In this document: positions 1 to 10,254 of the stretch, one piece after another
How positions within the stretch are numbered: the first letter of the stretch is position 1
Layout of the letters: each line of letters begins with the position of its first letter
DNA from: Hysterangium stoloniferum
Lineage: Eukaryota; Basidiomycota; Agaricomycetes; Hysterangiales; Hysterangiaceae
Reading direction: 5' to 3'
NCBI GenBank assembly: GCA_015178975.1
Contig: WHVD01000010.1
Span: 930,001 to 994,000 of the forward strand
Length of the DNA stretch: 64,000 bases
The notes under the pieces: model-generated
Seen by the model: only the letters and a program-made list of their open reading frames with translations
Databases searched by the model: none
Told to the model about the DNA's origin: nothing
Position numbers and translations under genes: made by a program

Positions 1-104
1 AGATAAGGTGGAAAAAGTGGAGAAAATGGAAACCACAGGACCATTGGAAAATTCTGGGGCATTAGAACCTCAACCTAGTGCAAGGGAGTTGTGTGATCAC
101 CATG
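1..104 (+). pseudogene. 3' fragment of retroelement accessory gene
   Basis: These first 104 bases closely match 8868-8975, the tail of the convergent accessory gene in Gypsy element 0. Both read as a charged Lys/Glu-rich stretch followed by a conserved LeuCys(Asp) end. The fragment is cut on its right by the family A LTR that starts at 105. It is therefore a piece of a Ty3/Gypsy-associated accessory ORF, not a host gene. Its 5' part lies outside the window. Confidence 0.5.
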
Positions 105-742
105 TGTGAGAGGTACTGCGAAATATACTGCGAAATATAGTCCAGACAGGCCCACACTATATTTCCATTATTATTTCTATTTTTCTCTCTATTTTATCAT
201 GTGCATATATTTAGTTCGATGGCCTATGCATTCAGTACATTGACTCTTGTGGGCACATACACACCAGACTTATGTATTCTAGCACTGGTAGTTAGAACTC
301 AGACACTTTTTACCCCACAACCACGACTTACCCAGACACCCAGTTAGTGTCCTGTAACTTGTGATTGGGGTATCGTCTCGACTGTCACAGATGGGCTTTA
401 ACTACTAGCACAATCAGACCTTTGAACTATACTAGTCAAAACTCAAACCATTATCTCAATCCGCGTGGACTACATCTGCACTACTCTGTTATTTGACTCT
501 CTCGTTATTCTCTTCAACACTCGAGCAGTCATTCAGAATCATACTTTACAGTTGATTCTCCTTTATTCATTTTAGCTCTCTATTCTACTTTAGATAGCTA
601 ATTCACTTGACCGTATTGAACTAAACAGTCAATACACATTCGGTCTTTATTAGACTTAGATAGTCAATACATTGTCATGTCATACCTAAACGGTCGATAT
701 TCTTTGTATATAGAATGGTTAGAACTTCCACCACTCTTCACA
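105..742 (+). repeat. LTR, family A, copy A1
   Basis: The repeat begins TGTGAGAGGTACTG and ends CCACTCTTCACA, so it has TGTGA/TCACA inverted ends typical of an LTR. It is nearly identical to 62780-63927 and similar to 16662-18312 once nested insertions are removed. No 5-bp target duplication is visible (CCATG on the left, GTGGT on the right). It may therefore be one LTR of a larger element or a recombined copy. Confidence 0.8.
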
Positions 743-1144
743 GTGGTGATCTGGGCCAGACCATACTTTCCCTATGAAGAAAAACATTTTATTTAACTAT
801 CAAATTCTAACTACACAGCTGCAAGAGTGTCAGCATTTGCGACTTCACAAACACTGTCTGGAACTCCTTGCACGCTGAGCATTGTGAATCTGGTTAAATG
901 GAAGGTAACTCAAACTTCGAGCAGTCGAGTCCCTTGGAAAGGCAAAATGCTCGCTCCTTCACTAAGGATACCCTAGACTTCCCACCAAGACAGGTTATCC
1001 TTAGACACCATGGCCAACCACTTTATTCGGAGCCTGTCAACATGAAATGGGGCTCTTACTATGCTTCTCGAGTTTTGAGGGATAAGGTTGTCACTGCCAC
1101 AAAGGATTACAAGACAAGGTACCCCTAGGTTGGTATCATGGCAT
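743..1144. other. Sequence after LTR A1, possibly internal
   Basis: This stretch follows LTR A1 without a target duplication and could be the start of the internal region of an A-family element. It has an open frame at 898-1128 (76 codons, starting MEGNSNFEQ) with mixed composition and no domain I recognise. A gag start is possible but unproven. Confidence 0.25.
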
Positions 1145-1314
1145 CATATCGGCATATATTTTGATGGGGGCGTAAACGGAGTTTGATCACCGTGAAAGCA
1201 TACATCAGTGTCGGGAGACCGACGGTTTCCAATGTGATGACTTGAGCGATAACTTGAAATGTCTATAGGCAGCAATAACCTTGGGGACCATTGGGTTGTG
1301 ACACGGTCATAACA
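1145..1314 (-). repeat. LTR fragment, family C, truncated
   Basis: This matches the last ~170 bases of the C copies at 49270-49429 and 54780-54923, ending GACACGGTCATAACA. The other ~550 bases of the LTR are missing, so no duplication can be assigned. In LTR sense orientation this is the 5' part of the repeat. Confidence 0.65.
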
Positions 1315-1772
1315 GGTAACATGGTCCTGAATTGGTAGGACATGGCACTCAGAATATACTGTATGGGCCTTGAGGACATGTGGTAAATTAGGAAGAAGGG
1401 ATATGGTTTGGATGCACTGAGAAGCCTGGAAAGTGTGATGAACAGCCTCAGAAAAGAGTATGTTAGCATAGAAAACAGAGGGGACAGGTTGAACTCACTG
1501 GGGACTACTGGAACATAAGGTGATGACCTTGAGAACACATCTATTAGGTAAAGAGCCCAGTTTGGAGACTCAGCCATCACATTTTAGGTCACACATTGGG
1601 ATAATATGTTGATCAACAATAAATAATAGTGGAGTTGATGTCCAGATCTGATAATTATTAGTTGCAAATACTCTCTTGGTTGAATGAGCAATGGTTGACC
1701 TGGATATATTAATATCTTACTGATGACTAATCATCTCAGTAGTAACTGGTTCTTAATAGAACTACTCTTAAT
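1315..1772. other. Unassigned intergenic sequence
   Basis: No LTR ends, convincing ORF or RNA gene seen. The 105-codon minus-strand frame at 1263-1580 overlaps the C fragment and has no recognisable domain. Confidence 0.3.
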
Positions 1773-1852
1773 GGCCTGATAGCTCAGGGGTTAAGAGCAC
1801 TAGACATGTAATCCAGACATAGTGGTTGCTAGTTCAAATCCAGCTCAGGTTA
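1773..1852 (+). tRNA. tRNA-Thr(TGT)-like, possibly a pseudogene
   Basis: The sequence folds as a cloverleaf. The acceptor GGCCTGA pairs with TCAGGTT (two G-T wobbles at the tip). The D stem is GCTC/GAGC, and the anticodon arm has loop CATGTAA with anticodon TGT. The T arm is GCTAG/CCAGC around TTCAAAT. The A box (TAGCTCAGGGG) and B box (GTTCAAATCC) of the RNA polymerase III promoter are good, and a TTTT terminator lies 5 bases downstream (1857-1860). Oddities are an A-C mismatch in both the anticodon and T stems and an 11-nt variable loop, longer than the usual 5. These look like C/G to T/A decay, so it may be a pseudogene or a SINE head rather than a working tRNA. No second copy was noticed in the window. 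Confidence 0.5.
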
Positions 1853-3502
1853 ATGCTTTTCACCCTATTATGTAATTATAACATCTCTATTGTCATACTC
1901 ATGATAAGCAAGTTTAAGGTCGCCAGAAGTGATCATGAGAATAGAACAGACTCAATTCTCAATTTAAAAGAGAGTGATGAAGGATGCCACAGTCGCATTT
2001 GGGACGTCTATTACGTCCCACGCCAGCGCTAGTCCGCTTCCTAAAAGATGGACTGTGTGTAGCAAAACGCTAGGCGAGAGTATCAGATCAACTGTTTATA
2101 TTATATAATCTTACAATCTCACCGGTATTTTGCCCAGTACTAATTCACTTATATGATCTTCATAAGGTTATCCGTTCTGCAAATGTAGTCGATCCGAGTC
2201 GAGAGAAGCGGACGGGAGCAAATGACATACCACAGAAGGTGGTCTACCTAATGCCATCACGTGATGGAAATGAATGCTCATATCCTTTTTGAAGTCACCA
2301 ACTTCGAAAAAGGGAAACAAGGTTTGACGGTAGTGTCGTTCATGTATTACTCAGGGCAGGTTGAATGACTTGTAGCCAGTTTTAATCTCAGCTGGTCCAT
2401 CTATGAATGCGGGATTGCCGACTGCTAGACAAACTACATATACTAGAACCATGTCATGGCTATGCGGCGTGCCCCCTTAACATTACTCACAATCACCCAA
2501 ACTTCCAATGCATCCCAATGAACCCCACCCATACAGCACCTTCCCTCTTCAAGGACATAGCGATGCCACATAGTCAGTCATTTCATCCTCGCTACCGTTG
2601 GTACACCTCCTAGATACAGCATCATTCATAGTAATCACGGCGGCCCGCCACTTCAGAGGGCAACGCATACCGCGCAACATGCCCTCCCAAGGTAAGTCGA
2701 AACCGTGACATTTGACATTAAACCTAATTAACTTGTCACCATTCGCAGCCACCACGCGGTGACAGTCCATCTTGACCACTCGCGGGATACCTCAGAATTA
2801 ATTGGTGACGCTTGGTCGTATCCCCAAACTGATGCTGAAATGTAAGCCTATTTTGCAGTTCGCCCGATTATTCAAACATATTCATACTATTTACTTTTTA
2901 GGATTTCAACGGAGTATGAGATTATTCATATTAGTAGTGACTCGTGAGTTCTACGTCAAAATCTCACGCCGATGTACTATATTTGAACTCTAAGCATATC
3001 ACACAGATCAATGGCTCAGGCCCTCCAACCACCCATATCCCGGCTGCCTGCTATTGATTAGTAACCAATACGCTACTTTTTTATATATTCATCGGACTAA
3101 TAGATACTACGTAGTGACAGCTCTAACCCCAGTCGTCTGCATGAGTCGAAGATGGACCGCGCGAACGACGCAAGTCATACACCTGCGCGAACGCCAACTA
3201 ACAGTACAAGGTTATCGTTCTCGTGAACGTTCATGAATTTTTATTAACATGAATTGCACAGCTCAATGGTCTTCCCAGACCACGCCGGTGGCATGTATAT
3301 TTCCGTGGGCGATACTTACATATCGCCGGATAACTGTTTGGCCGGTGGAATGTATGTGTTTATAATGAAATCTAAATCACTATTAACCCAAATACCCGAA
3401 AAGATATCCTTCCGCTGGCCAACATCATACAAGTCAAAATCTCACACCATCGTGGGAAAGGGAGCTACAGCCCACTCCTTATGATGGGAGAAATGACCAT
3501 AG
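1853..3502. other. Low-repeat island, nothing assigned
   Basis: This stretch lacks the LTR words seen elsewhere and has a higher GC and CpG content (for example around 2000-2240 and 3120-3230). Open frames of 60-76 codons occur on both strands, but none shows a recognisable motif or a consistent splice model. It may hold upstream exons or regulatory DNA of the ORF at 3503-4039. Confidence 0.3.
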
Positions 3503-4039
3503 TCAGCCAAGCGGAGAATTGTCCGCAGGTCCTATGGTTGCCTTACAAAATCCACCTACACCTCAATCATCTGCGTCTGGACCGTCACCGTCACCGTCAC
3601 CGTCACCCTTGCCCTCTCACTGCCCTGGGGCGGTATCTACCTTTCGGACGGAAGGAAGTACCCATGTCCATTCAATGTGAATAGAAAGGGCGAGACCAAG
3701 GTGCTGGAGCATTGGGCGCGGGAGCATGTTGCGAATGAAATTTTCGCTCTCCATGTCGGACTCATTACAGAGTGGCATCAGGCCCATTTCGTAGACTGTC
3801 TCGCGAAGCTATGGACGGCTACTCTGGATCTTGGGATTTGCCCAAATGTAAACTGCCTAGGCAGGAGCTATAAGGCGGTCGGGGATAGAAGAGAGATGGT
3901 TCAGCGGCACCTGTTGAACCACCCTGAGTGCGAGGCGTTTTTCACGGAGTTCGAGGCTGCCTTCAGGGCGCCGCCGAAAACAGGGTATGCGGACATGGTC
4001 GAAGAGCTCGGATACGGCAATCCAACCAATCTCAGCTGA
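3503..4039 (+). CDS. Hypothetical host-like protein, C2H2-like motif (partial)
   Basis: A frame is open from 3503 to a stop at 4039 (about 178 codons). The C-terminal ~130 residues look like a real globular protein, with spread-out Trp, His, Cys and acidic residues. They hold a zinc-finger-like spacing: Cys-x4-Cys (CPNVNC) followed by His-x3-His and Cys (HLLNHPEC). A second Cys pair, YPCPF, lies about 60 residues earlier. The first ~45 codons include a 6-bp repeat (ACCGTC x4 near 3581-3606) and look like intron or UTR, so the true exon probably starts near 3620. No in-frame ATG gives a good start, so this is likely a 3' exon or a gene fragment. I do not recognise the family. It is the best candidate for non-transposon coding sequence here, but a decayed fragment is equally possible. 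Confidence 0.35.
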   Translation, partial: SAKRRIVRRSYGCLTKSTYTSIICVWTVTVTVTVTLALSLPWGGIYLSDGRKYPCPFNVNRKGETKVLEHWAREHVANEIFALHVGLITEWHQAHFVDCLAKLWTATLDLGICPNVNCLGRSYKAVGDRREMVQRHLLNHPECEAFFTEFEAAFRAPPKTGYADMVEELGYGNPTNLS

Positions 4040-5734
4040 AGGCTCTGAGCTTATCGACGGGAGAGTATATGAAAGCACAGACGTCTCGCCTAACTCGTTA
4101 CATATATGCGCAATGTATTCCAAGTGATGTATAATTAAAAGTATCACCGGATCTATTAATCGGAAAAAGAAACTGAGCGAACCGTGGCCATCGATAGACT
4201 CATGTATTGGCTCTGACGGCGAACATTGAAAATTTGGTGAACATTTGTCACGTGCAACACACTCGGATCTAGGCAATCAAGGTTCATTGTCCTTACTTGG
4301 ATGCGATAGGAAGTTTCTGTGATCGTTGTTCCTATCGTACGAACCGCATGTCAGAAAAAATGAGTGTGTGAGAAGATATGAGATTAACCTTGTGCCCGAT
4401 ATCCTCGATCGGAGGGTCGTGTACGGTGTTGGCCTCAGATCGGAATGGGTATCATTGTGTGTGACTGTGTATACATCTACATCCCGTTAATTATTATTAT
4501 TTTGTTTGGAGCTTACGGCGCTATTCATGATCATACGGAATCGTGTGGACTATGAGCGGATACATCTCACGCCTACAATGTCACAGGTTCCTAATTCATA
4601 CAACATCACCTGATGCTGGAAAGAATCCCCAACCCGTCACTCATGTAATGTTTTGATAAACATTCTGATAATGGAAAGACAAAGATTGTGACAAAAGGGA
4701 TGCAGGTGTGACTTAATTGCAGAACTTGGTTGTTCAAGGTGATCCAATTCAGCACAGTATGGCATCAGTATAGGACCTGATACTGGTGAATGTAAGGGGA
4801 CATTTTATTTCTTCATATTTTTCATTTTCAAGTTGTCTGCCCATTTGGGAGTTAGGTAGATTAATTAGTAGTATTTCTTGTCATTTTCTCATATTTTTCC
4901 AATAGCTATTCCACCCTCTAGGAATATTCTAAGGTAGAATAAGTAGTTAGTATCCATATATGGGGTAAGCTGTCATTCTATATTTCAAAGCACCTAACAG
5001 AGGCCCCCCTTATCCTTTTCTCTTTGGATATCCCTCTGCTAGATGAGTAATTTTTCATCCTGTATATATGTATATATGTATTAGCTACCTAATACACTTT
5101 GGATATCCCTGGTAGCCTTGTGTGTACACAGGCCCTGTTTGAGTGGCCCTTACAGTGAACAGATATGCAAGAGTACACACTCTATAATGGAAATATGGAT
5201 ACACATTCCCATCATGCTTATTTTCTCCCTGGATTATGAGGACTTGACAGAGACATGGTGTCTGCCTAAAAAGCTTAAATTAGTTCAGAATTCAAGCTAT
5301 CTTAAATGTCTCCACTACAACCTCATAGGCAGTGCCATCCTATTCACCATCTGTTCAACACTCTACATCAAGGTTCCATAATGGCAATGCTATCTATGAG
5401 TATGATGGTTTCTATCATTCAGAATGCCATTAAAAATTCAAAAAGGTACTATATCACAGTACCTTGAAGAGAAGTTTCAGACAGTTTCAGGTATATCTTC
5501 ATACATTATGGCTGTTATGTATGTAATGTGTTGCAAGGTGGAATTGAAACTAAGGAAGAGTTTCAGAAAATACAAAAAATGTCTTGGCTAATCACAATGT
5601 TCTTTAAACTACAATTCTTCTTCAGCAATACTGTCTCAAGCTACTATAAATCCTACTATCTTTTCTGAGACAAGTTGAAGGCTAAGGTGAAGAATGTTGA
5701 GAGTGTTGAAAGATAGTCAAGTTGAAGAGAGTGT
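4040..5734. other. Unassigned, increasingly AT-rich sequence
   Basis: No LTR ends or RNA genes seen. An 87-codon frame at 5118-5381 has no recognisable domain. The right half (4650-5734) is AT-rich like the transposon-rich region that follows. It is interrupted at 5735 by the 3' LTR of Gypsy element 0. Confidence 0.3.
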
Positions 5735-5954
5735 TGTATTGGGAACCGATTCTAGGAACTATTGGGAAATAACCAGGAACTTGGATACTTCCAGGTAGGG
5801 TTGGGACTTGGCTTCAGCTTATAGGCTGTGCCCCTGCTTGTGTGTCCTTAATTTCAGAGGGTGCCAAGGACTTACAGATAATTGGAGTTCCAAAGAGTTC
5901 TGAATATCAAGGATACAGAAAGAGATGAGGAATAGGCTAACTAAGTTGATATTA

Positions 5955-6477
5955 GGAGGATAACCCAAAACTTTAAAAGTTATTTATCCACTAAAGTATA
6001 TATATTTATATTGTTTGTTGTAAAATTAATATTTAATCAAATTCAGTTGATTAGGTATCACTCTGAAGAATGCAAAAATATTAATATTTATCCTATATCT
6101 GACAAAATTTAGTCAAACAATCATCTGTAGATTATTCTTTTGGAATAAACTGCACAATGGGGATTGGTACCCCAGATAGTTCTGGTTAACTCTCTAAACC
6201 AACTAAATTTGAATTATATGAAATATATTTGAAATTTTGCTTGTATACAAGAGAATACATCATAACCCAAAGATTAAGTCATAACCCAAATAATCTTGTG
6301 TAACTATATCATTTGTGTGTATTTTAAAAGGGCATGCATATTTTAAAGATGAAATTTCAGGTAATTAAATATAAACTCATAGAATAAGTTGTCATGGCCA
6401 GAGGAAGTAGTTTCACTTAAAAATATGTGGATTATTCAGTAAAATTTTGTATATTCAATAAAGTGTGACCATCCTCC
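5955..6477. mobile_element. MITE copy 1 (GGAGGAT ends, TSD TTA)
   Basis: This 523-bp AT-rich element starts GGAGGATAAC and ends ACCATCCTCC, giving GGAGGAT/ATCCTCC inverted ends. It is flanked by TTA on both sides (5952-5954 and 6478-6480). Copies are at 62045-62663 and 62901-63462. The 3-bp duplication and GG..CC ends fit a PIF/Harbinger (Tourist-like) MITE. It has no coding capacity. Confidence 0.75.
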
Positions 6478-6548
6478 TTAGATCTAAGGTGTAAGTACAA
6501 ATGTGCAGGAACTAATATAGATGTTCTGGTAATTGTACTACAAATTAA

Positions 6549-7062
6549 TGTTATGAACGTACAAACTCAAATTTCAATAATATTCAATTTAACATTTCTT
6601 CAACATTTCTTCAACATTTCTTCAACATTCCTTCAACATTCCTTTGACTTTCCGACTCGACTTCTGACTCGACTTCTGACTCAACTATTCTTTGACAATA
6701 TCTTCGACAATCTCAAATATCTTCAACTTGTCTCAGTTTGATGTCATTGATGATTTTGCTTTGATATCATATTATCATCATAGGTAAATGATATATAGTA
6801 TAAAAGGGCAATGATAGGAACCAAGGAAGTCAGTCAGAAAACCTGTACTATATTATATTATTTATTGTATTATATAATTGTCAAACTTTTCTGAGTCCTT
6901 CTTCGACTTATTTATTCATGAGCCTCTGTGTCCTATCTTTGCCTCACGCTTTATCAACAGGACGAATTAATACTTCATTGAATGAGGCATCTATTATTCA
7001 ATATTGTTGAATATTCTTTGATTGTTTATTTGACTTTATTGAGTAAAATTCAATTTGTGACA
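6549..7062 (+). repeat. Solo LTR, family F, copy F1 (TSD ATTAA)
   Basis: A 514-bp solo LTR that starts TGTTATGAACG and ends TTTGTGACA. It is flanked by ATTAA at 6544-6548 and 7063-7067, and is inserted in the D' LTR. It carries a TATA box, TATAAAAG at 6799-6806, and a CAACATTTCTT short tandem repeat near 6598-6650. Other copies are at 22983-48174 (split by Helitrons) and 53776-55823. Confidence 0.88.
6799..6806 (+). promoter_or_regulatory. TATA box of LTR F1
   Basis: TATAAAAG followed by GGC lies in the middle of the LTR, where a U3 promoter is expected. The same box is present in F3 (about 54000). In F2 it is the exact place split by the Helitron array. Confidence 0.55.
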
Positions 7063-7192
7063 ATTAAGATCACAATAAGACAGATTAGGATGGAAGTTCC
7101 AAATCAGGAACACAATAAGCAAATGAATGAATACTTGTCAACTGACAAGTTACTAAATATAGAACAAATGAAGTTCAGAATGGCTGGGGATT

Positions 7193-7935
7193 TGTTACGA
7201 CCATGTCGCAACCCTATCAGTCCCCGAGGTCCTCGCCACACATCAACGATTCAAGTTACAGTTCAAGTCACCACTTCGGAAACCATCGGCCTCCCAACAC
7301 TGACATATGTTTTTGCAGTGATCAAACTCTGTTTATGCCCACGTCAAAATACACTCAAACTATCTGGTTAAACTCTGATACATCCCTTTTATTATGATGA
7401 TCCGCTCTATCTTACATTTCACATATGTCTATATATAGTTGTAACCCTCGAACTATTTCCTTTTACCGTAATTCTGCTCTTGGTTATCATCGGCCTCCGA
7501 ACTAATCATAAACTTCCTGTTCCTAGTCAAGCTTATTGTTAATACCGTTTTCCGCCCTTCTCCCCGTTAGTATTTTATACATTCCTGATACTTGTATATG
7601 AACCCGCTGTAGTTGTAGTTACTAGGCAATCAGAATATCGACTCAGAATACCCTCTTACGCCTCTAGAAGTCTTATACTAAGAATTCCATCTTCCACGTC
7701 TTTGTGTGCGCTCGCCCCCTTTCGGCCCCCACCTCTTGGCCCGACACTCGACTTATCCCTCGGTCCCGATCGGTAGTTTACACCGAGAGGCATTCGTTGG
7801 GACTAGTCATCGCCCGCCCAAAATTTAAGGACACCCAACGGATTACTGCAAGGGTGCAGCACATAAGCTGAAGCCAAGTCCTTCTGATCGGTCCCTGTCG
7901 GTCAACCGACATTAGTCAGTTTCTAGTTCTTAACA
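7193..7935 (+). repeat. Solo LTR, family C, copy C1 (TSD GGATT)
   Basis: A 743-bp LTR that starts TGTTACGACC and ends GTTCTTAACA. GGATT is duplicated at 7188-7192 and 7936-7940. It is rich in intact CpG compared with other C copies, hence probably young. It contains the shared CAGC..GCTG hairpin near 7870 and a TATATATAG box near 7430. It is inserted in the D' LTR. Confidence 0.88.
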
Positions 7936-8003
7936 GGATTGATGGTATTCTGGAGGTGGGAGTTATATCAGAATATTGAAATATCTGGGAATGGATTGTA
8001 ACA

Positions 8004-8989
8004 GCACCCTATTAAGGCTGAAGTCCCATAGAGGTGATTAGGTACAAAGCATTGAGCTGTTGGTAATCCATTATTTGTTGTACATAGGAACACATGTCTG
8101 GAGGTAAATAGTTTTGGAGCCTGGGTCCTGGGTATAAAAATCCCAAAAAATTTCAAATTAGCAATTTTCTTTCTTGTTCCTGACTTGCATGTCAACTCAT
8201 CTTTCTCTCTTTACCAAAACTCCCAAAACTTCTGATGCCAAAACTCCCTAAATGTTGAAGGTAGAAGAACTTAAACTGAAATGACAGAGGTGAAGGAATT
8301 AAGGTGCAAGCAGGAAGAGGTGGTGAAGGAGTTGATGCATGAGCTGCAGGAGGTGGAAGATGCAGAATGTCAGGAAAAAGAACAGGTTGAGTGGAATGGA
8401 AGGAGGCAGTTCAGAGGTTAGCAGAAGAGTGGAGGTTGTGGGAAGAGAGGGAGAAGAACCAGAGAGAGGAGGAGGATAAACAGTTGGAGGAAAGGTGGGA
8501 TGGGAAAGTAAGTGATGATCTATCATTTTTCTGTTCAATATCCCATTTATCATGAATTAGTGAAAAGTGGTTAAAATGGAAGAGGAAGAAGAGGCTGGGC
8601 CTTTGAGTCCGATGGTAAGTTATTTGTTCAAAGTCCAGAATTTATGTCTTACATCTGAAACAGAAACAAAAGGTCATAGTTCTGGAATGAATGGATGAAA
8701 TAAATGAAGTTCCATGCAAATGGTGCAAGGATTGGAAGATCAGAGAATCAAATGCAGAAAATAGAAGGCTAAATGGGGTGCCTCTTGTTACCCTTGGGTG
8801 GTTTACAAAGTTCTGTGTATGCTTGCTGGAAAACTGGTTTTGAAGAATGGCAAGAAACTGGGTAAGACAGGTAAGGTGGAAAAAATAGACAAAATGGAAG
8901 TTGTGGGACCATTGGAAGATAGTGGGACTTTGGAACTCAACCTAGTGCAAGGGAGTTGTGTGATTGCTGTGATGAGATGTTAAGTGCTG
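8004..8989 (+). pseudogene. Decayed convergent accessory gene of Gypsy element 0
   Basis: This is internal sequence of element 0, next to its 3' LTR. It runs opposite to the retroelement and is homologous to 57952-59118 of element 2 (shared GAAGTCCCA.AGAG just after the LTR). A TATA box (TATAAAAA, 8133-8140) and a pyrimidine-rich leader precede a broken reading frame. Its middle (about 8270-8420) encodes a Glu/Lys/Gln-rich coiled-coil-like segment. The last part (8798-8983) ends LVQGSCVIAVMRC. Several stops and frame changes make it non-functional. It is cut at 8990 by the 3' LTR of element 1, so element 1 inserted into element 0. The role of the protein is unknown. Confidence 0.5.
8133..8140 (+). 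promoter_or_regulatory. TATA box of accessory gene, element 0
   Basis: TATAAAAA lies about 130 bp inside the 3' LTR boundary, in the position equivalent to TATATAAAAA at 58101-58110 in element 2. Conservation in two diverged elements supports a promoter driving the antisense ORF. Confidence 0.45.
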
Positions 8990-10180
8990 TGTTGGGAACC
9001 TATTCCAGAACTATCGGGAAGTGACTGGAAACTCAGAAACTTCCAAATAGGATCAGGATGTTGGCTTCAGCTTATGTGCTGCATGTTAAGAATAGAAAAC
9101 TGACTGATGTCGGTACACCGACAGGGACTGAATGGAAGGACTTGGCTTCAGCTTATGTGCTGCACCCTCGCAAGTTACCATCAGGTGTCCTTAAATTTCG
9201 GGCAGGCAGAAACTAGTCCTGTCGAGTAAACCTCTCAGTAAACTACCAATTGAAAACTGAAGGATAAGTTGAGGGTTGGGTCGGAGAGTTGGAGATTAGA
9301 GGTTGAAGTTTGTAAATGTAGGTTGAATCATAAATCAGATGGAGTCAGAATGTGGTGGTTGTGAATAGATAATGGAGTTGGAGATTAGAGGGGTATCTAA
9401 GTCAATATTCTGATTGTCTAGTAGTTACATTACAGTGGGTCTATATATGAGTTATTGGCATCTAGAAACTACTAACTAAGGGAAGAGTGGAAACATGATT
9501 GACAAATAAACCTGACTAGGAACCAGTAGGTTACGATAATATCGGAAACTGTGATTTAGCTGAGAGTGGGATTACGAGAAATGGGAATAGTCCATGGGCT
9601 ACAAGTATATATGGGTATAGGTGAAACATAGAGTAGAGCGGATCAACATAAGTAAAAGGTGATGTATCAAAGCATAACCAGATGGTATGAGCATAACTTG
9701 ACAGGGGTGTAAATGGGGTTTGATCACTGTGGAGGTATACGTCAGTGTCGGGTTACTGATGGTTTCTGAAATGATGACTTGATCAATAACTTGGAATGTC
9801 AATAGATGGCAGTATTCTCGGGGACTGTCAGGTTGCAACACGGTTACGACACGGTTGTAACACTGCACCTCTACACAAACACTCAAAGTCCTTCATTTCA
9901 GAGATGGGAAAGTTATGCCAGAGGATATGGATATTCAGAGTTCTGAAGAGTTCTGAATATTGAGTGTACAGAGAGAAGGAAGGAATAAGAAACTAAGTCA
10001 ATATCAGATCTAATGTAAAGTACAAATTCACAGAAACTAATATAAGTTTTTTTGTTATTGTACTACAAACTAAGATCACAATAAGATGGAATTGGAAGTA
10101 TTCTGAAATGGGAATACAATAAGTAAACAAGTTGTTATGACCAATGCTTGGAAGTCCACATGACCTCTGAACCACTGACA
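8990..10180 (-). repeat. 3' LTR of Gypsy element 1 (family D), split by C2
   Basis: In minus orientation the LTR starts TGTCAGTGGTTCAGAGG at 10180, directly after a purine-rich tract (GAGAATGAGGGGCAG). It ends GGTTCCCAACA at 8990. A family C LTR (9084-9862) is inserted in it, leaving about 407 bp. It follows the end of the integrase remnant at 10255 in the expected order pol, polypurine tract, LTR. Confidence 0.7.
9084..9862 (-). repeat. Solo LTR, family C, copy C2 (TSD CTGCA)
   Basis: A 779-bp LTR between CTGCA at 9079-9083 and CTGCA at 9863-9867. It starts TGTTAAGAATAG and ends ACGGTTGTAACA on the plus strand, so its sense is minus. It carries the shared hairpin near 9150. The insertion point lies inside the same hairpin motif of the host D LTR. 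Confidence 0.87.
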
Positions 10181-10254
10181 CTGCCCCTCATTCTCAGACA
10201 TCCATCAGATACTGGATTCCCTTTTTGGGCCATTTCCTTATGTCCTGATTAGTA
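10181..10254 (-). promoter_or_regulatory. Polypurine tract region of Gypsy element 1
   Basis: On the minus strand this spacer runs from the stop of the integrase remnant to the 3' LTR and ends in GAGAATGAGGGGCAG. Such a purine-rich tract primes plus-strand DNA synthesis in LTR retrotransposons. No accessory gene lies here, unlike in elements 0 and 2. Confidence 0.5.

Larger units (their letters stand above)
5735..8003 (-). repeat. 3' LTR of Gypsy element 0 (family D'), three insertions
   Basis: In minus orientation this LTR starts TGTTACAATCCATTCCC at 8003 and ends CGGTTCCCAATACA at 5735. It has been split by a MITE (5955-6477), an F LTR (6549-7062) and a C LTR (7193-7935). Removing these and their duplications leaves about 476 bp. 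The remaining pieces align with the 3' LTR of element 1 (8990-10180) and with 50259-51126, for example at GTACTACAAA..AAGATCACA. Next to 8003 lies the internal sequence shared with element 2 after its 3' LTR (GAAGTCCCA.AGAG). That fixes it as the 3' LTR of a minus-strand element. Confidence 0.7.

Noticed and set aside
7193-7935. C1 as the 3' LTR of Gypsy element 0
   Set aside because: It has its own GGATT duplication inside the D' LTR, so it is a later solo insertion.
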